From JAIBJN01 sp963748205 (GTDB lineage Bacteria; Actinomycetota; Thermoleophilia; Gaiellales; Gaiellaceae): a stretch of DNA of 64,000 nt. The notes below the pieces were generated by a model, which was given only the letters and a program-made list of their open reading frames with translations, was not told the DNA's origin and did no database searches. Within the stretch, counting starts at the first letter, position 1; every line of letters begins with the position of its first letter. Made by a program: the position numbers and the translations under genes. The stretch lies in contig CAVVIB010000023.1 of the NCBI GenBank assembly GCA_963748205.1, positions 186,001-250,000 on the forward strand, read 5' to 3'. Positions 8,231 through 16,973 of this stretch are shown here, piece after piece.

Positions 8231-9850
8231 CTAGTCGGTCTCCTTCCCGATCTCGCGGGCGTCGAACGTCGTCTTCATCAGGGAGATGATCTCTTCCTCG
8301 GTCGCGGGCTCCTCCTCGGCCTCGGGCTCCTCGTGCGGGCCCTCGCCTACCTCAAAGGCGAGCGCCAGGCGGTGCCCGGTCACCTCGTGGAGCACGCCTG
8401 CGAGGACGCCGATGTGCCTCGGCTCCTCGGCCTGGCTGCGGTGGAACGAGGCTGCGGGCGGGAACTCGAGCACGAGCCGCTCGCCGTCGAGCGTGACCGG
8501 CTTCGCCTCCGTGAGCACCGAGTAGGTGGGGATCGACTTCTCCGAGACCGCAGGGAGGATCGTCTGCTTCCACGCCGCCTGGATCTCGCCGAGGTCGATC
8601 GGAGGCCCCTCGCCGGCCGCCGGTTCAGGGGGCGGCGGGGCGCTCTCCTCCTCCGAGGCGGCGGGAGCGGCCTTCTGCGGTCGCGGCTCGGCCGGCCGGG
8701 CCGGCTCGCCGCGCACGCGCGACTCGAGCTGCTCCAGCCGGTAGGCGGTGGACTCGCGCGAGAGGTCGGCGCCGGGGCGCGTCACCTTCACGAGCGCGAG
8801 CTCGAGCGGGAGACGCGGGTCGCCGCCCTGCCTGACGTCGTCGACGGCGATGTGGAGCAGGTCGATGAGCCGCAGCACCTCGGGCTCGGCCAGCTGGTTC
8901 GCCTGCGAGCGCAGCCGCTCGCGCGTCTCCGGGGTGACCGGGAGCGAGTCGGGCACCTCGCCCATGTGCTGGACGAGCAGCAGGTGACGCAGATGCTCGA
9001 GCAGGTCGTTGACGAGCCGCGCCAGGTCCTGGCCCTGGTCGGCGAGCTCCTCGACGAAGGCGAGCAGGCCGGCCGTGTCCTTGTCGACGATCAGGTCGCA
9101 GAGGCGGAAGAGCGCTTCCTCGTCCACGGCGCCGAGCAGCTGGAGGACGGCCTGCACGGTGACCTTGCCGTCCGTGGCCGCCGAAAGCTGGTCGAGCGTC
9201 GAGACCGCGTCGCGGAAGCTCCCGCGCGCACTCCGGGCGATCAGCGAGAGCGCGGCGTCGGGCGCCTCGATCTGCTCGCCGTCCGCGACCTGGCGGAGGA
9301 GCTTCGTCAGCTCGGCGAGCCGCGGCCGGGCGAACAGGAAGGTCTGGCAGCGGGAGCGCACCGTGCCGAGCACCTTGTGGAGCTCGGTCGTGCAGAAAAC
9401 GAAGACGAGGTGCGGCGGGGGCTCCTCGATCAGCTTCAGGAGCGCGTTCCAGGCGGCGTCGGTGAGCTGGTGCGCCTCGTCGAGGATGTAGACCTTGAAG
9501 CGGCCCTCGACGGGCTGGAGGACGACGTGCTCGCGGATCTCGCGCACGTCGTCGATCCCGCGCTGGCTCGCGGCGTCCATCTCGATCACGTCGAGCGACG
9601 TCCCGCTCGCGATCGTCACGCACGAGTTGCAGGTCTTGTCCGGCGTCGCGGTCGGGCCCTGCTCGCAATTGAGGGCCTTGGCGAGGATGCGCGCGAGCGA
9701 GGTCTTCCCGGTGCCGCGCGGGCCGGCGAAGAGGTAGGCCTGGCGCACCTGGTCGTGCTCGATCGCGTTCCGAAGCGTCCGGACTACGGCTTCCTGACCG
9801 ACGACTTCATCGAAGTCCTGCGGCCGGTATTTGCGGTAGAGAGCAGTCAC
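8231..9850 (-). CDS. dnaX: DNA polymerase III subunit gamma/tau
   Basis: The clamp-loader ATPase of the replisome. Visible motifs are the Walker A GPRGTGKTSLARILAK, the four-Cys zinc module after it, the DEAH Walker B (YILDEAHQLT) and the SRC sensor (VRSRCQTF). The C-terminus is Pro/Glu-rich, as in tau linkers, then an acidic tail. I chose the GTG at 9850, giving the family N-terminus TALYRKYRPQDFDEVVGQ. An in-frame start at 9895 would extend into the 3' end of the SRP RNA gene and is unlikely. Confidence 0.94.
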   Translation of the reverse strand: MTALYRKYRPQDFDEVVGQEAVVRTLRNAIEHDQVRQAYLFAGPRGTGKTSLARILAKALNCEQGPTATPDKTCNSCVTIASGTSLDVIEMDAASQRGIDDVREIREHVVLQPVEGRFKVYILDEAHQLTDAAWNALLKLIEEPPPHLVFVFCTTELHKVLGTVRSRCQTFLFARPRLAELTKLLRQVADGEQIEAPDAALSLIARSARGSFRDAVSTLDQLSAATDGKVTVQAVLQLLGAVDEEALFRLCDLIVDKDTAGLLAFVEELADQGQDLARLVNDLLEHLRHLLLVQHMGEVPDSLPVTPETRERLRSQANQLAEPEVLRLIDLLHIAVDDVRQGGDPRLPLELALVKVTRPGADLSRESTAYRLEQLESRVRGEPARPAEPRPQKAAPAASEEESAPPPPEPAAGEGPPIDLGEIQAAWKQTILPAVSEKSIPTYSVLTEAKPVTLDGERLVLEFPPAASFHRSQAEEPRHIGVLAGVLHEVTGHRLALAFEVGEGPHEEPEAEEEPATEEEIISLMKTTFDAREIGKETD

Positions 9851-9881
9851 GAGCGCGGGAGACGTAGCACTAACAGATAAC

Positions 9882-10159
9882 GCCCGGTCGCGCACCCTCC
9901 GTTGTTGAGGCTCTCGAGGCGGTGCCAGCGACGCTCACTCTGACCAGGCTGCCCCGCGGCACCCGGGAGAAACTGCTTAGCGCTGCTTCCTCCCGGACCT
10001 GACGCGGTTCACAGGCTCCCGGTGCGCGGAACCTGGTCGTCAACGCTCGCGTGCGCGAGCCCGTTCCTCGATTGCCGTCCCCTCGGGAAGGGATTCGGCC
10101 CCGCTAGAGCGGATTGCGGGTTCAGGGAACCGCTAGCTCCCCGCTTAGCGCGACCGGGC
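9882..10159 (-). ncRNA. ffs: signal recognition particle RNA, large (Alu-containing) type
   Basis: On the minus strand the core GTCAGGTCCGGGAGGAAGCAG is the universal SRP54-binding hairpin. Upstream are the Alu-domain signatures of the Gram-positive large SRP RNA (AATCCGCTCTAGCGGGGCCG and GAATCCC). The 5' and 3' ends (10149-10159 and 9882-9892) pair over 11 bases perfectly, which fixes a length of about 278 nt. It lies just upstream of dnaX on the same strand. Confidence 0.92.
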
Positions 10160-10202
10160 ACATCGATCGTAGCAGCGGCCCGTCGCTAGACTTCGACGGC
10201 TC

Positions 10203-10274
10203 GGGCGCATAGCTCAGCGGGAGAGCGCCCGCTTCACACGCGGGAGGTCCCTGGTTCGATCCCAGGTGCGCCCA
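10203..10274 (+). tRNA. tRNA-Val (CAC)
   Basis: Complete cloverleaf of 72 nt: acceptor GGGCGCA paired with TGCGCCC, D-arm AGCTCAGCGGGAGAGC, anticodon stem CCCGC/GCGGG around TTCACAC giving anticodon CAC, T-arm GGTTCGATCC, discriminator A. CCA is not encoded. Confidence 0.96.
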
Positions 10275-10382
10275 TCTTTCTACGCACAGCTGGGCGGAAC
10301 CCGTTTGCCTGCGCCGACGTCGCAGGAACGCACCTGGCCGGCTTGAACCCTGTGCCTGCGGCGGGTCTCTGTCCCGTCGCGT

Positions 10383-10417
10383 GGCCCGGGGCCCTCAGCC
10401 GCAGTGGGCCCCGGGCC
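10383..10417 (+). terminator. rho-independent terminator downstream of tRNA-Val
   Basis: Perfect 12-base arms GGCCCGGGGCCC and GGGCCCCGGGCC around an 11-base loop, followed by a T-rich tail (TTCCTTT). Confidence 0.75.
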
Positions 10418-10483
10418 TTCCTTTCACCGGATAGCCGCCTGCTCAGCAGGAGGCGAGCCCGCTCCGTGCGGCACGTCGTTGAA

Positions 10484-10518
10484 TCGGGGCCGGCTAACCC
10501 CACAGTCGCCGGCCCCGA
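10484..10518. terminator. second hairpin, possible terminator
   Basis: Perfect 10-base arms (TCGGGGCCGG and CCGGCCCCGA) with a 15-base loop and no T-tract; it may back up the preceding terminator or act on the other strand. Confidence 0.4.
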
Positions 10519-10692
10519 CGTGACGGCTTGCTTCCTGGGGGACAGAAGAGGGTGTCGACCCCGGATCTCAGCCGCTTCGCGAGCGGCCGGGACGGTCGCT
10601 CGCAGGGTTCGCCTGCCGACTAGATTCCGCCAGCGCCGGGAGACGAAACCCCGAGGAGGCCACCGTTTCCGCGCGGGTGTCCGACTAGTGAG

Positions 10693-12561
10693 TCACGGGT
10701 AGTCGACGACGAACACGGGCGCGCCGATGTTGCTCGTGTCAGCCGGGCCGCCGACGCCGTTGACCACGTGGTCGATCGTGCCCGCGCCCAGGTTGACGGT
10801 CATGATGTGATGCAACCGGACGCCCGGGGTCACGGGGACCTCGAAGCCGTTCTCGGTGTGGATCGACGGGTTGTTGCGGTTGAAGACGTACACACCGCCT
10901 CCGAAGAGGTTGTGCGTCGTCACCTGGTCGCCGACCTTGTACCCGGCCCAGCCTTCGATGCCGTCATGCATCCAATCCGCCTGGGTCGGCGGGTCGTAGG
11001 GCAGCTCGTTCTGGTACAGGATCGTCGTGCCGTCCTGCCCGTTCCAGATGGTGTTGTACTGCTGGAAGTGCTCGACGAAGAGGCCGGTCGCCGTCACGCC
11101 GTCCCCGTTGATGACGACGCCGTTGCGGCCGATGTTGGTGTTCCAGCGCTCGGTGTCGCCGGAGAAGCCCTCGACGCCGTGGTCGGCACGCCACACCCAG
11201 GTGTGATCGATGAGGACGTCGTCGCTGTTGACCTCGAGCGCGACGTCGACCTTGCCGATGTGCGGTCCACCGACGCGGAAGTACACGTCCGAGAGCGTGG
11301 TCGGGTTGGACGGGTCGCTCTTCGCGTTCTTCTTGGGCTTCTTGCCGACCTGCAGGAGCATCGGCGACTCGATGGTGCCTGCGTCGATCGTGACGCCGGC
11401 AATGATGACCCCGGGGACATCGTTGACCGTCAGCGGAACCGCGCCGTCGACCGCGGTGAGGGTCGGATGCCCGATACCGAGGACAACGGTGTCGGCGCGC
11501 TTGACGAAGATGCTCGTCCCCACGTCGTAGACGCCCGGGGTGAGCAGCAGGTTCCTGCCGAGGACCAGTTGCCGATTGATCGTCTTCACCGAGTCCGACG
11601 GGGTCGCGACGAAGAACTGGTTGAGCGGGATCGTGCGCCCCGCCGTCATGCCGTCGTCCCAGGAGATGCCGCGGGTGTCTGTCTGCGCCGAGGGCACGCG
11701 GACGCTGTACTTGCCGCGGTCGTCGATGAAGAGGTACGGCTTCTCCCGGCTGACGGGCGTCGTCTCGAGGGTCGTGTACGGCGGATTCGGGAAGCTCGCT
11801 TCCGACGGTGCGCCCTCGACGCCCGCGAAGACCTGGTTCCAGACGGCGTTCGACCAGCCGCCGATCCGGCTGTTCCGGATCAGCCACTGCTGCTGGGAGC
11901 CGTTGATCACGAACGGGAGGTTCGAGTCCGCAATGAAGCCGCCGCTGGCAAACTGCGGCCCGGCCGTGCAGTAGTCCATGAGCGAGAGGTTGGCGCCGCC
12001 GATGTTGAGACGGCGCATCGACACCGCCTGCGAGACGGCCCAGAAGTTCGCCGAGGCGCGGCAGCCGTCCTGGCCGAGGCTGTTGATGTTCAGGGTCAGG
12101 TTGGAGAGCGTCCGCCAGAAGTTGACCAGGGCGACGCAGTTGCTCGTGCCTCCGTTCTCGAGGCAGCGGTTGTAGACCTCGATCTTGCCGTTGATCGTCA
12201 CGTCAGTCGGTGACGCGCCGAGCCCGGCGACCTCGGTGTAGTAGCCGACTTTCATCTGCAGAGGCTCGGTGGCTGTTCCGTACACGCCCGGCTTGAACAG
12301 GAACGCGTAGCGGTTCGTGCTCATCTCGGCGTCGACCTGCTGGGCATAGATCGCGTCGACGGTTGCCTGAATCTCGCTGACCGGCATGCTCGGGTCGAAG
12401 ATGGTCACGTTCGGGCCGAGGCCGGGCTGGTTCTTCGCCGACGCGCCGGCCAGAGAGGCGGCGCTCGCAGATCCGGCGCCGGCGGCACTCAGCGCAAGTG
12501 CGAGCGCGAGAGCGAGCGGAAGCCGGGCCCGACCCGGAAATGTTGTCGATCGACGATGCAT
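10693..12561 (-). CDS. secreted right-handed beta-helix protein, 622 aa
   Basis: A cleavable signal peptide (LPLALALALALSAAGAGSASAA) is followed by a long protein with the periodic strand-turn pattern of parallel beta-helix folds: short hydrophobic strands alternating with N/D/G turns, such as VALEVNSDDVLIDHTWVWR. Relatives in actinobacteria carry misleading names (adenylyl cyclase, coagulation factor 5/8). The fold resembles pectate lyases and GH55/GH28-type glycosidases, so an extracellular polysaccharide role is likely, but no catalytic residues can be assigned. The start ATG follows GAGGAGGA. It appears to be a single-gene unit. Confidence 0.75.
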   Translation of the reverse strand: MHRRSTTFPGRARLPLALALALALSAAGAGSASAASLAGASAKNQPGLGPNVTIFDPSMPVSEIQATVDAIYAQQVDAEMSTNRYAFLFKPGVYGTATEPLQMKVGYYTEVAGLGASPTDVTINGKIEVYNRCLENGGTSNCVALVNFWRTLSNLTLNINSLGQDGCRASANFWAVSQAVSMRRLNIGGANLSLMDYCTAGPQFASGGFIADSNLPFVINGSQQQWLIRNSRIGGWSNAVWNQVFAGVEGAPSEASFPNPPYTTLETTPVSREKPYLFIDDRGKYSVRVPSAQTDTRGISWDDGMTAGRTIPLNQFFVATPSDSVKTINRQLVLGRNLLLTPGVYDVGTSIFVKRADTVVLGIGHPTLTAVDGAVPLTVNDVPGVIIAGVTIDAGTIESPMLLQVGKKPKKNAKSDPSNPTTLSDVYFRVGGPHIGKVDVALEVNSDDVLIDHTWVWRADHGVEGFSGDTERWNTNIGRNGVVINGDGVTATGLFVEHFQQYNTIWNGQDGTTILYQNELPYDPPTQADWMHDGIEGWAGYKVGDQVTTHNLFGGGVYVFNRNNPSIHTENGFEVPVTPGVRLHHIMTVNLGAGTIDHVVNGVGGPADTSNIGAPVFVVDYP

Positions 12562-12696
12562 GCGATCCTCCTCGTCCTCTGCGGGAGCGCCGACTGCAGC
12601 GATGACCGACCCCGAAGGCCGGCCCCGTGATACGCGGAACGCGACCGTTTTCCGATCTCGTCATGCTCCGCCGACGGCCTCGATCTGGCGCTGAGC

Positions 12697-13062
12697 CTAC
12701 TCGACCGAGCGTCGTCTCTGCGACTCCGGGTCCGCGCCGGACTCGCCGGAGCGCGGGTCCTGCCTGATGATCTCGTCGACGGCGACGATCTTCTCGACGA
12801 GGAAGTAGCCCTCGGTCTCCTCGACGACCTTCTCGATCTCGAGCTGCTCGTGGCCGTGCGCGACTACGAACAGGGTCGGCCGAGAACGGACACGCTCGTA
12901 TTCGTCGTTCCTGAGCTCGACGACCTTGGTGCAGAACATGTCGCTGCACTCGCACAGATAGTCGGTCGTCTTCGACCAGGGAACGGACATCTCATCGAGA
13001 CGCTCGTTGATCTCGCGAAAGAGAATCTCGTTCTTCGCGAGACGCTCGTCGGAGAGGGGCAC
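12697..13062 (-). CDS. conserved hypothetical protein with CxC(x4)C motif, 121 aa
   Basis: A small soluble protein. The N-terminal helix (ERLAKNEILFREINERLDEM) is followed by a compact cysteine cluster, LCECSDMFCTKVVEL, and a basic C-terminus. The cysteine spacing suggests a metal site or redox switch, but I know of no assigned function. An AGGGAGCCGGCGGTGCCC-type leader precedes the start. It lies between the secreted beta-helix and sulfatase genes without obvious coupling. Confidence 0.7.
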   Translation of the reverse strand: MPLSDERLAKNEILFREINERLDEMSVPWSKTTDYLCECSDMFCTKVVELRNDEYERVRSRPTLFVVAHGHEQLEIEKVVEETEGYFLVEKIVAVDEIIRQDPRSGESGADPESQRRRSVE

Positions 13063-13180
13063 CGCCGGCTCCCTTCTCCCCCCGAAAATGCCCCCGCTTC
13101 GATCACGTACGGGAGCTCCCCTGGACGAAGCCCGGCCCTCTTTCTAGTTCCCTCCGCCGGAGTCGTACAAACGCACGGCG

Positions 13181-14521
13181 CTAGTTGGTCCCAGCCGTCG
13201 AAGCTCCTCCGGACCGCGACGAACGGGCGACCAGGCCGATGACGCCCCCGACGACGTGCGGGCGGCTGTCGCTCTTCCGGCGGGAAGGGGCGTTCGCGAC
13301 GCGGTTGTCGCCGTCGCAGTCGACCGTGCAGGGCGGAAGGGGCAGCGGCTCGAACACGGGCGGCGGGCGGCATTCCGACTGCTGGACCGCGCTGCGAAGG
13401 CTCGCGAGCCGGCGCCATTCGAGCTGCCCCGCGAGATTCGTGCCCTGGCCGGGATCGCGCGCCAGATCCCAGTAGGCCTCCTCGCCGTCCTCGTACTGCA
13501 CGTACGACCAGTCGGCGCCTCGCAGCTGGCAGAACGAGCGGAAGACGTCGGGGCGGCCGCGGTATTCGAGCTCGATCATCTTCCTCCACGGCACCGCCTG
13601 CTCCGTCAGAAGTGGAACGAGGGACGCGCCCTCGAACGCATGCTGCACGCTCACAGCGGCCAGCTCCAGCACCGTCTGCGCGATGTCGACGTTCCCGGCG
13701 AGCGCCGCCTCCTCGTGTGCGGCGGCGCCCAGCGCGTCGTAGCGAATGACGAGCGGCACCCGGATCGACGCCTCGTACGGCGTCTCCTTGCTCCCCGACA
13801 GTCCCTGCTCGCCGAGGTGGAAGCCATTGTCGCTCGTGAACACGATCACGGTGTTCTCGAGCTGTCCGGTCTCTCGGAGCGCAGCGAGGAGGCGCGCCAC
13901 GAGGTCGTCGACGCCCAGGAGCGTCTGGAGATACTCGAGCGGGTAGCCCTCGGTCGCGCCGAAGGTGGCGTTGGCGTGGCGCGGTGGCGGGATCGTCGGG
14001 AAGTGCGGGGCGAAGGGCGCGACGTACGCGAACCACGGCCCTGGCTCGCGGACGAACGCGTCCGCCTCCTGGGCCAGGACGTCGGTCGAATAGTCGCCTT
14101 CCCCGTTCCCGTACCAGCGCAGCTCGCCGTCCGCGTCGACCGGGTAGTCGAAGTACGGCCGTGTCCCGCCGGGGCTATGGAACGCGAACCAGCGGTCGAA
14201 GCCTGCTGCTCGAGCGGGGTGACCCCAGTTGTTGAAGAACTTGCCGAACATGCCGGTCCGATATCCGGCCTGCTGGAGCCAGACACCGAGATGCCAGTCG
14301 TCGTCGAACTGTCGGGGCGCCGACCACGGGCCGTTGTTCGCCCAGACTCCGTGGGTGTGCGGGTACGTGCCGGTGAGGATCGTCGCTCGAGCCGGGCAGC
14401 AGAGCGGGCTCACCGTGAACGAGTTGGCGAACGTGACGCCCTTCCCGACGAGCTCCGCCTGCACCGCCGGCATGTAGGGGAGCGTGTCCCAGCGCTGGTC
14501 GTCGGTGACGATCAGGAGCAC
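13181..14521 (-). CDS. sulfatase, arylsulfatase/N-sulfoglucosamine sulfohydrolase type
   Basis: Hydrolyses sulfate esters of aryl compounds or glycans. The N-terminal metal-binding VTDDQRW and the formylglycine signature C-C-P-A-R (residues 41-45 of this frame) are intact, followed by DNGFHLGEQG near the second metal site. The frame is open upstream of the GTG at 14521 and encodes a signal-peptide-like stretch (VLLAAVVASLALAGSAQA) reaching to about 14595, but I find no ATG, GTG or TTG in frame there. The true start is therefore unclear: either a rare start or a small sequence error. The protein is probably exported. Confidence 0.87.
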   Translation of the reverse strand: MLLIVTDDQRWDTLPYMPAVQAELVGKGVTFANSFTVSPLCCPARATILTGTYPHTHGVWANNGPWSAPRQFDDDWHLGVWLQQAGYRTGMFGKFFNNWGHPARAAGFDRWFAFHSPGGTRPYFDYPVDADGELRWYGNGEGDYSTDVLAQEADAFVREPGPWFAYVAPFAPHFPTIPPPRHANATFGATEGYPLEYLQTLLGVDDLVARLLAALRETGQLENTVIVFTSDNGFHLGEQGLSGSKETPYEASIRVPLVIRYDALGAAAHEEAALAGNVDIAQTVLELAAVSVQHAFEGASLVPLLTEQAVPWRKMIELEYRGRPDVFRSFCQLRGADWSYVQYEDGEEAYWDLARDPGQGTNLAGQLEWRRLASLRSAVQQSECRPPPVFEPLPLPPCTVDCDGDNRVANAPSRRKSDSRPHVVGGVIGLVARSSRSGGASTAGTN

Positions 14522-14633
14522 GTTCGGCCGTGCCTGGGCAGACCCGGCCAGGGCAAGCGAGGCGACGACCGCTGCAAGAAGGACTTTCGACGCGACCCCT
14601 CGTTGTCGAGGGTAGGCGCCGGGGCGCGCCTGT

Positions 14634-15683
14634 TCAAGCTCCGGCCGCGCCCCGGGCCGCCGGGTCAGCCTGAGCCCGCTCTACGCGCCCGGCTTCTGGT
14701 ACTGGACGTCCCCGGCCTTGCGCAGGGCGTCGATCGTCTCGTCGACGGTCATGAGGACCGTCGTTTCGATCGAGCTCAGCGCACCACCGCCGCCGATCGC
14801 GAGCGCGACCGCCGCCATGGAGACGTTGTCCGGCGCTTCGAAGAGGTTGTAGCCGTCGTGCTCGCCGAAGGCGTACCAGAAGCCGTGGAGCTTGCCGCCA
14901 ACCGACTCGATGTAGGACTCCGCGGCCTTCCGGCGGTCCTCCGGGTTGCCGATCATCCTCGCCCACGTCTCGGGCGTGTAGCTGAACCTCGTCAAATAGA
15001 GCGGCATCGTCCCTCCCTTTCCTCGTCAATGGCGCGAGTCGCCGTCGGACGCGGAAGTATTTACCGAGCGCCCGGCAGGGCGCTGGGTTGGGGCCTCTCG
15101 GCGAGGCGGCGTTCACCGGCAGCCCCGATACCCGTGCCGGCCCTTCCTTCGCGATCCGCTCCTGCACCCGGCGGCGCATCGCGCTGCGCGTGAACGGGTT
15201 GGGCGAGAGCTGGTCGCGGGCGTCCTGGAGAAAGCGGTCCTGCTCGTAGCGGAACGTCTCAGGCGAGGGCTCGACCGGGAGGGCGCCCAGCGGCTTCGAC
15301 TCCACCGTTCTCGAAGCCCACGCCGATTCGATCACGCCCTCGCAGACCGTTTGCACCGCCTCCTTGAAGAGCGCGAACGAGTACCCGAGCTCGTAGGACT
15401 CCATCAGGATCCAGCCCTGGTAGTAGCGGACGTCCTCCCAGAGCTTGTGGTAGCCCTCGAGGAACGCGGCGTCCTCGTCGGGGCGCGCGTGGTAGGCGCG
15501 ATAGGCCGTCTCGATCCAGCTCATCGTGGCCCGGTAGGCGTCGCTGTAGAGGTTCCGGCGGCGGTCGCGCCTGCCCGCGGTCATGTTCATCGCGAGCGTC
15601 ACGGCGGCGACGAGGGCCGCGATGGTGGCCGCGAGGATCGGGATCCACTCGGGGCCGAGGAAGGCTAGGCCGGGGTAGGCCAC
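14634..15683 (-). CDS. hypothetical protein with N-terminal membrane segment; 3' end unreliable
   Basis: The first ~195 codons look genuine. A hydrophobic anchor (IPILAATIAALVAAVTLAMN) is followed by a charged helical domain with many aromatic residues (TMSWIETAYRAYHARPDED, VRYYQGWILMESYELGY). After about position 15050 the frame loses protein-like composition and runs through the whole GYD gene in another frame. A frame break near 15050-15100 or loss of the natural stop would explain this, so the real gene is probably about 15050-15683. It starts at GTG inside a 13-base inverted repeat. Confidence 0.5.
   Translation of the reverse strand: MAYPGLAFLGPEWIPILAATIAALVAAVTLAMNMTAGRRDRRRNLYSDAYRATMSWIETAYRAYHARPDEDAAFLEGYHKLWEDVRYYQGWILMESYELGYSFALFKEAVQTVCEGVIESAWASRTVESKPLGALPVEPSPETFRYEQDRFLQDARDQLSPNPFTRSAMRRRVQERIAKEGPARVSGLPVNAASPRGPNPAPCRALGKYFRVRRRLAPLTRKGRDDAALFDEVQLHARDVGEDDRQPGGPPEGRGVLHRVGWRQAPRLLVRLRRARRLQPLRSAGQRLHGGGRARDRRRWCAELDRNDGPHDRRRDDRRPAQGRGRPVPEAGRVERAQADPAARGAAGA
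14681..15007 (-). CDS. GYD domain-containing protein
   Basis: A 108-aa alpha/beta-barrel protein of the GYD family (MPLYLTRFSYTPETWARMI at the start, GEHDGYNLFEAPDN in the middle giving the family's GxYD-like signature). It follows AAGGGAGGG at an ideal distance from the ATG. Its function is not established in the family. It is enclosed by the 3' part of a longer frame on the same strand, which is probably an artefact. Confidence 0.88.
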   Translation of the reverse strand: MPLYLTRFSYTPETWARMIGNPEDRRKAAESYIESVGGKLHGFWYAFGEHDGYNLFEAPDNVSMAAVALAIGGGGALSSIETTVLMTVDETIDALRKAGDVQYQKPGA

Positions 15684-15725
15684 GGGAGTGGCGGGATGCT
15701 ACTCCTCGTGTCGGCCTACCCCGGC
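15669..15725. repeat. 13-base perfect inverted repeat over a gene start
   Basis: GCCGGGGTAGGCC (15669-15681) and GGCCTACCCCGGC (15713-15725) flank a 31-base interior. The left arm contains the GTG start of the minus-strand gene, so the repeat could be an operator or hairpin controlling it. Confidence 0.4.
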
Positions 15726-15738
15726 GGGGCGCGCGGCG

Positions 15739-15927
15739 TCAGGCAGGGAGTCGTGCGGAGACGGCGAGGCGGCTCGCCGCCTCCGCGTCGCGGCGGGCCA
15801 CTTTGAGGCGCCAGCTGAGCTGCGCCGTCGGGAACGCCCTGAACCGGTCGGCCAGCTCCTCCGCGGGCGTCGCATCGGCAGCGGCCACCGGCTCGATGGT
15901 CTCCACGGGATTCTTGACCGACAGCAT
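15739..15927 (-). CDS. small hypothetical protein, 62 aa
   Basis: The ATG is preceded by AAGGAGA at good spacing, which favours a real gene. The protein is soluble, with an acidic/Ala-rich first half (ETIEPVAAADATPAEELADR) and a basic helical second half (LSWRLKVARRDAEAASRL). No family is recognised. It is divergent from the GNAT gene. Confidence 0.5.
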   Translation of the reverse strand: MLSVKNPVETIEPVAAADATPAEELADRFRAFPTAQLSWRLKVARRDAEAASRLAVSARLPA

Positions 15928-16043
15928 TCTGATCTCCTTCGTTTCGGGGGGCTGTCGTGAGGGAGGAGCGCCGGGCGAGGCGAACCTTGCGGCGAATCCC
16001 CCTTCCGTGGGCCCTGGTCACCACGGACGGGGTAGGTTGAGGC

Positions 16044-16973
16044 ATGGCCGTGGTGGGAATCTCCGTGCGCGCCTGCACGGGAGAGGACGAGGAGGCGCGC
16101 TCGCTCGCGATCCACAACACCGTCTGGCCCCACCGGGCGGTCACGATGGACGAGGTGCGGTCGTTCAAGGAGGCCTGCAACGACTACGCCGACTTCCTGG
16201 GTGCGATCGACGGCGAGGAGAAGGGCTCCGCGGCGATCGCGATCCTGCCGCAGCGCCCCAGGCACGGGTTCCTGCTTCTCACCGTGCTCGAGGACGGACG
16301 CCGCCGCGGCCTCGGGAGCGCGCTCTACGCGACCGTGTCCGAGTGGTTGCGCGAGCGCGGGCTCGAGGAGATGCACGCCTCGGTCATGGAGGACGACGAG
16401 GAGAGCCTCGCCTATGCCGCGCGCCGGGGCTTCCGCGAGATCGAGCGGTATCCCCGTCTGCTCCTCGACCTCTCGACGATCGAGGAGCCGGTCGTGCAGG
16501 CGCCGCCCGGCGTCGAGATCCTCACCTGGGCCGATCACCCGGACCTCGCGCGCGGGATGTACGAGGTCGCCGTCGAGGCCTATGCCGACGTCCCGGGCGG
16601 GGATGCCGAGGAGATGGAGCCCTTCGAAGGCTGGCTCGCGCACGACATGCAGGGCTCCGGCGACAACCCCGAAAGCACGTTCGTTGCAGTCGCCGGCGGC
16701 GAGGTGGTCGGCTACGCGAAGTACTTCCTGACCGCTGCACGCCCGACGGTCGCGTTCCACGACATGACGGGCGTGCGCCGGTCGTGGCGCGGGCGGGGCG
16801 TCGCCCGCGCTCTCAAGCAGGCGCAGATCGCCTGGGCGAAGCGCGCGGGCTACGAGATGCTCGAGACGGCCAACGAGGAGCGCAACGAGCCCATCCGTAG
16901 GCTCAACGCCGACCTCGGCTACAGCCTGGCGCCGGGCCGAGTCGTCCTCGAAGGCCCGACGGCCCCGCGCTGA
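16044..16973 (+). CDS. GNAT N-acetyltransferase with two tandem domains
   Basis: A 309-aa protein with two GCN5-related acetyltransferase folds. The first (about 1-150) has the acetyl-CoA loop DGRRRGLGSALYATVSEWLR. The second (about 160-305) has VRRSWRGRGVARALKQAQIAWA, the canonical R/Q-x-x-G-x-G/A loop, followed by ETANEERNEPIRRLNADLGY. Such tandem enzymes acetylate small molecules or antibiotics in actinobacteria; the substrate here is unknown. Its stop codon abuts the stop of the convergent gene. Confidence 0.9.
   Translation: MAVVGISVRACTGEDEEARSLAIHNTVWPHRAVTMDEVRSFKEACNDYADFLGAIDGEEKGSAAIAILPQRPRHGFLLLTVLEDGRRRGLGSALYATVSEWLRERGLEEMHASVMEDDEESLAYAARRGFREIERYPRLLLDLSTIEEPVVQAPPGVEILTWADHPDLARGMYEVAVEAYADVPGGDAEEMEPFEGWLAHDMQGSGDNPESTFVAVAGGEVVGYAKYFLTAARPTVAFHDMTGVRRSWRGRGVARALKQAQIAWAKRAGYEMLETANEERNEPIRRLNADLGYSLAPGRVVLEGPTAPR

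Larger units (their letters stand above)
10275..10692. other. non-coding spacer with two strong hairpins
   Basis: No convincing gene. Open frames here on the minus strand are antisense to the tRNA. The stretch carries the two hairpins listed separately and otherwise unremarkable GC-rich DNA before the end of the convergent beta-helix gene. Confidence 0.5.

Noticed and set aside
10234..10503. Minus-strand ORF ending GAPGIEPGTSRV
   Set aside because: It is antisense to tRNA-Val; this peptide ending is a well-known artefact of translating tRNA genes backwards.
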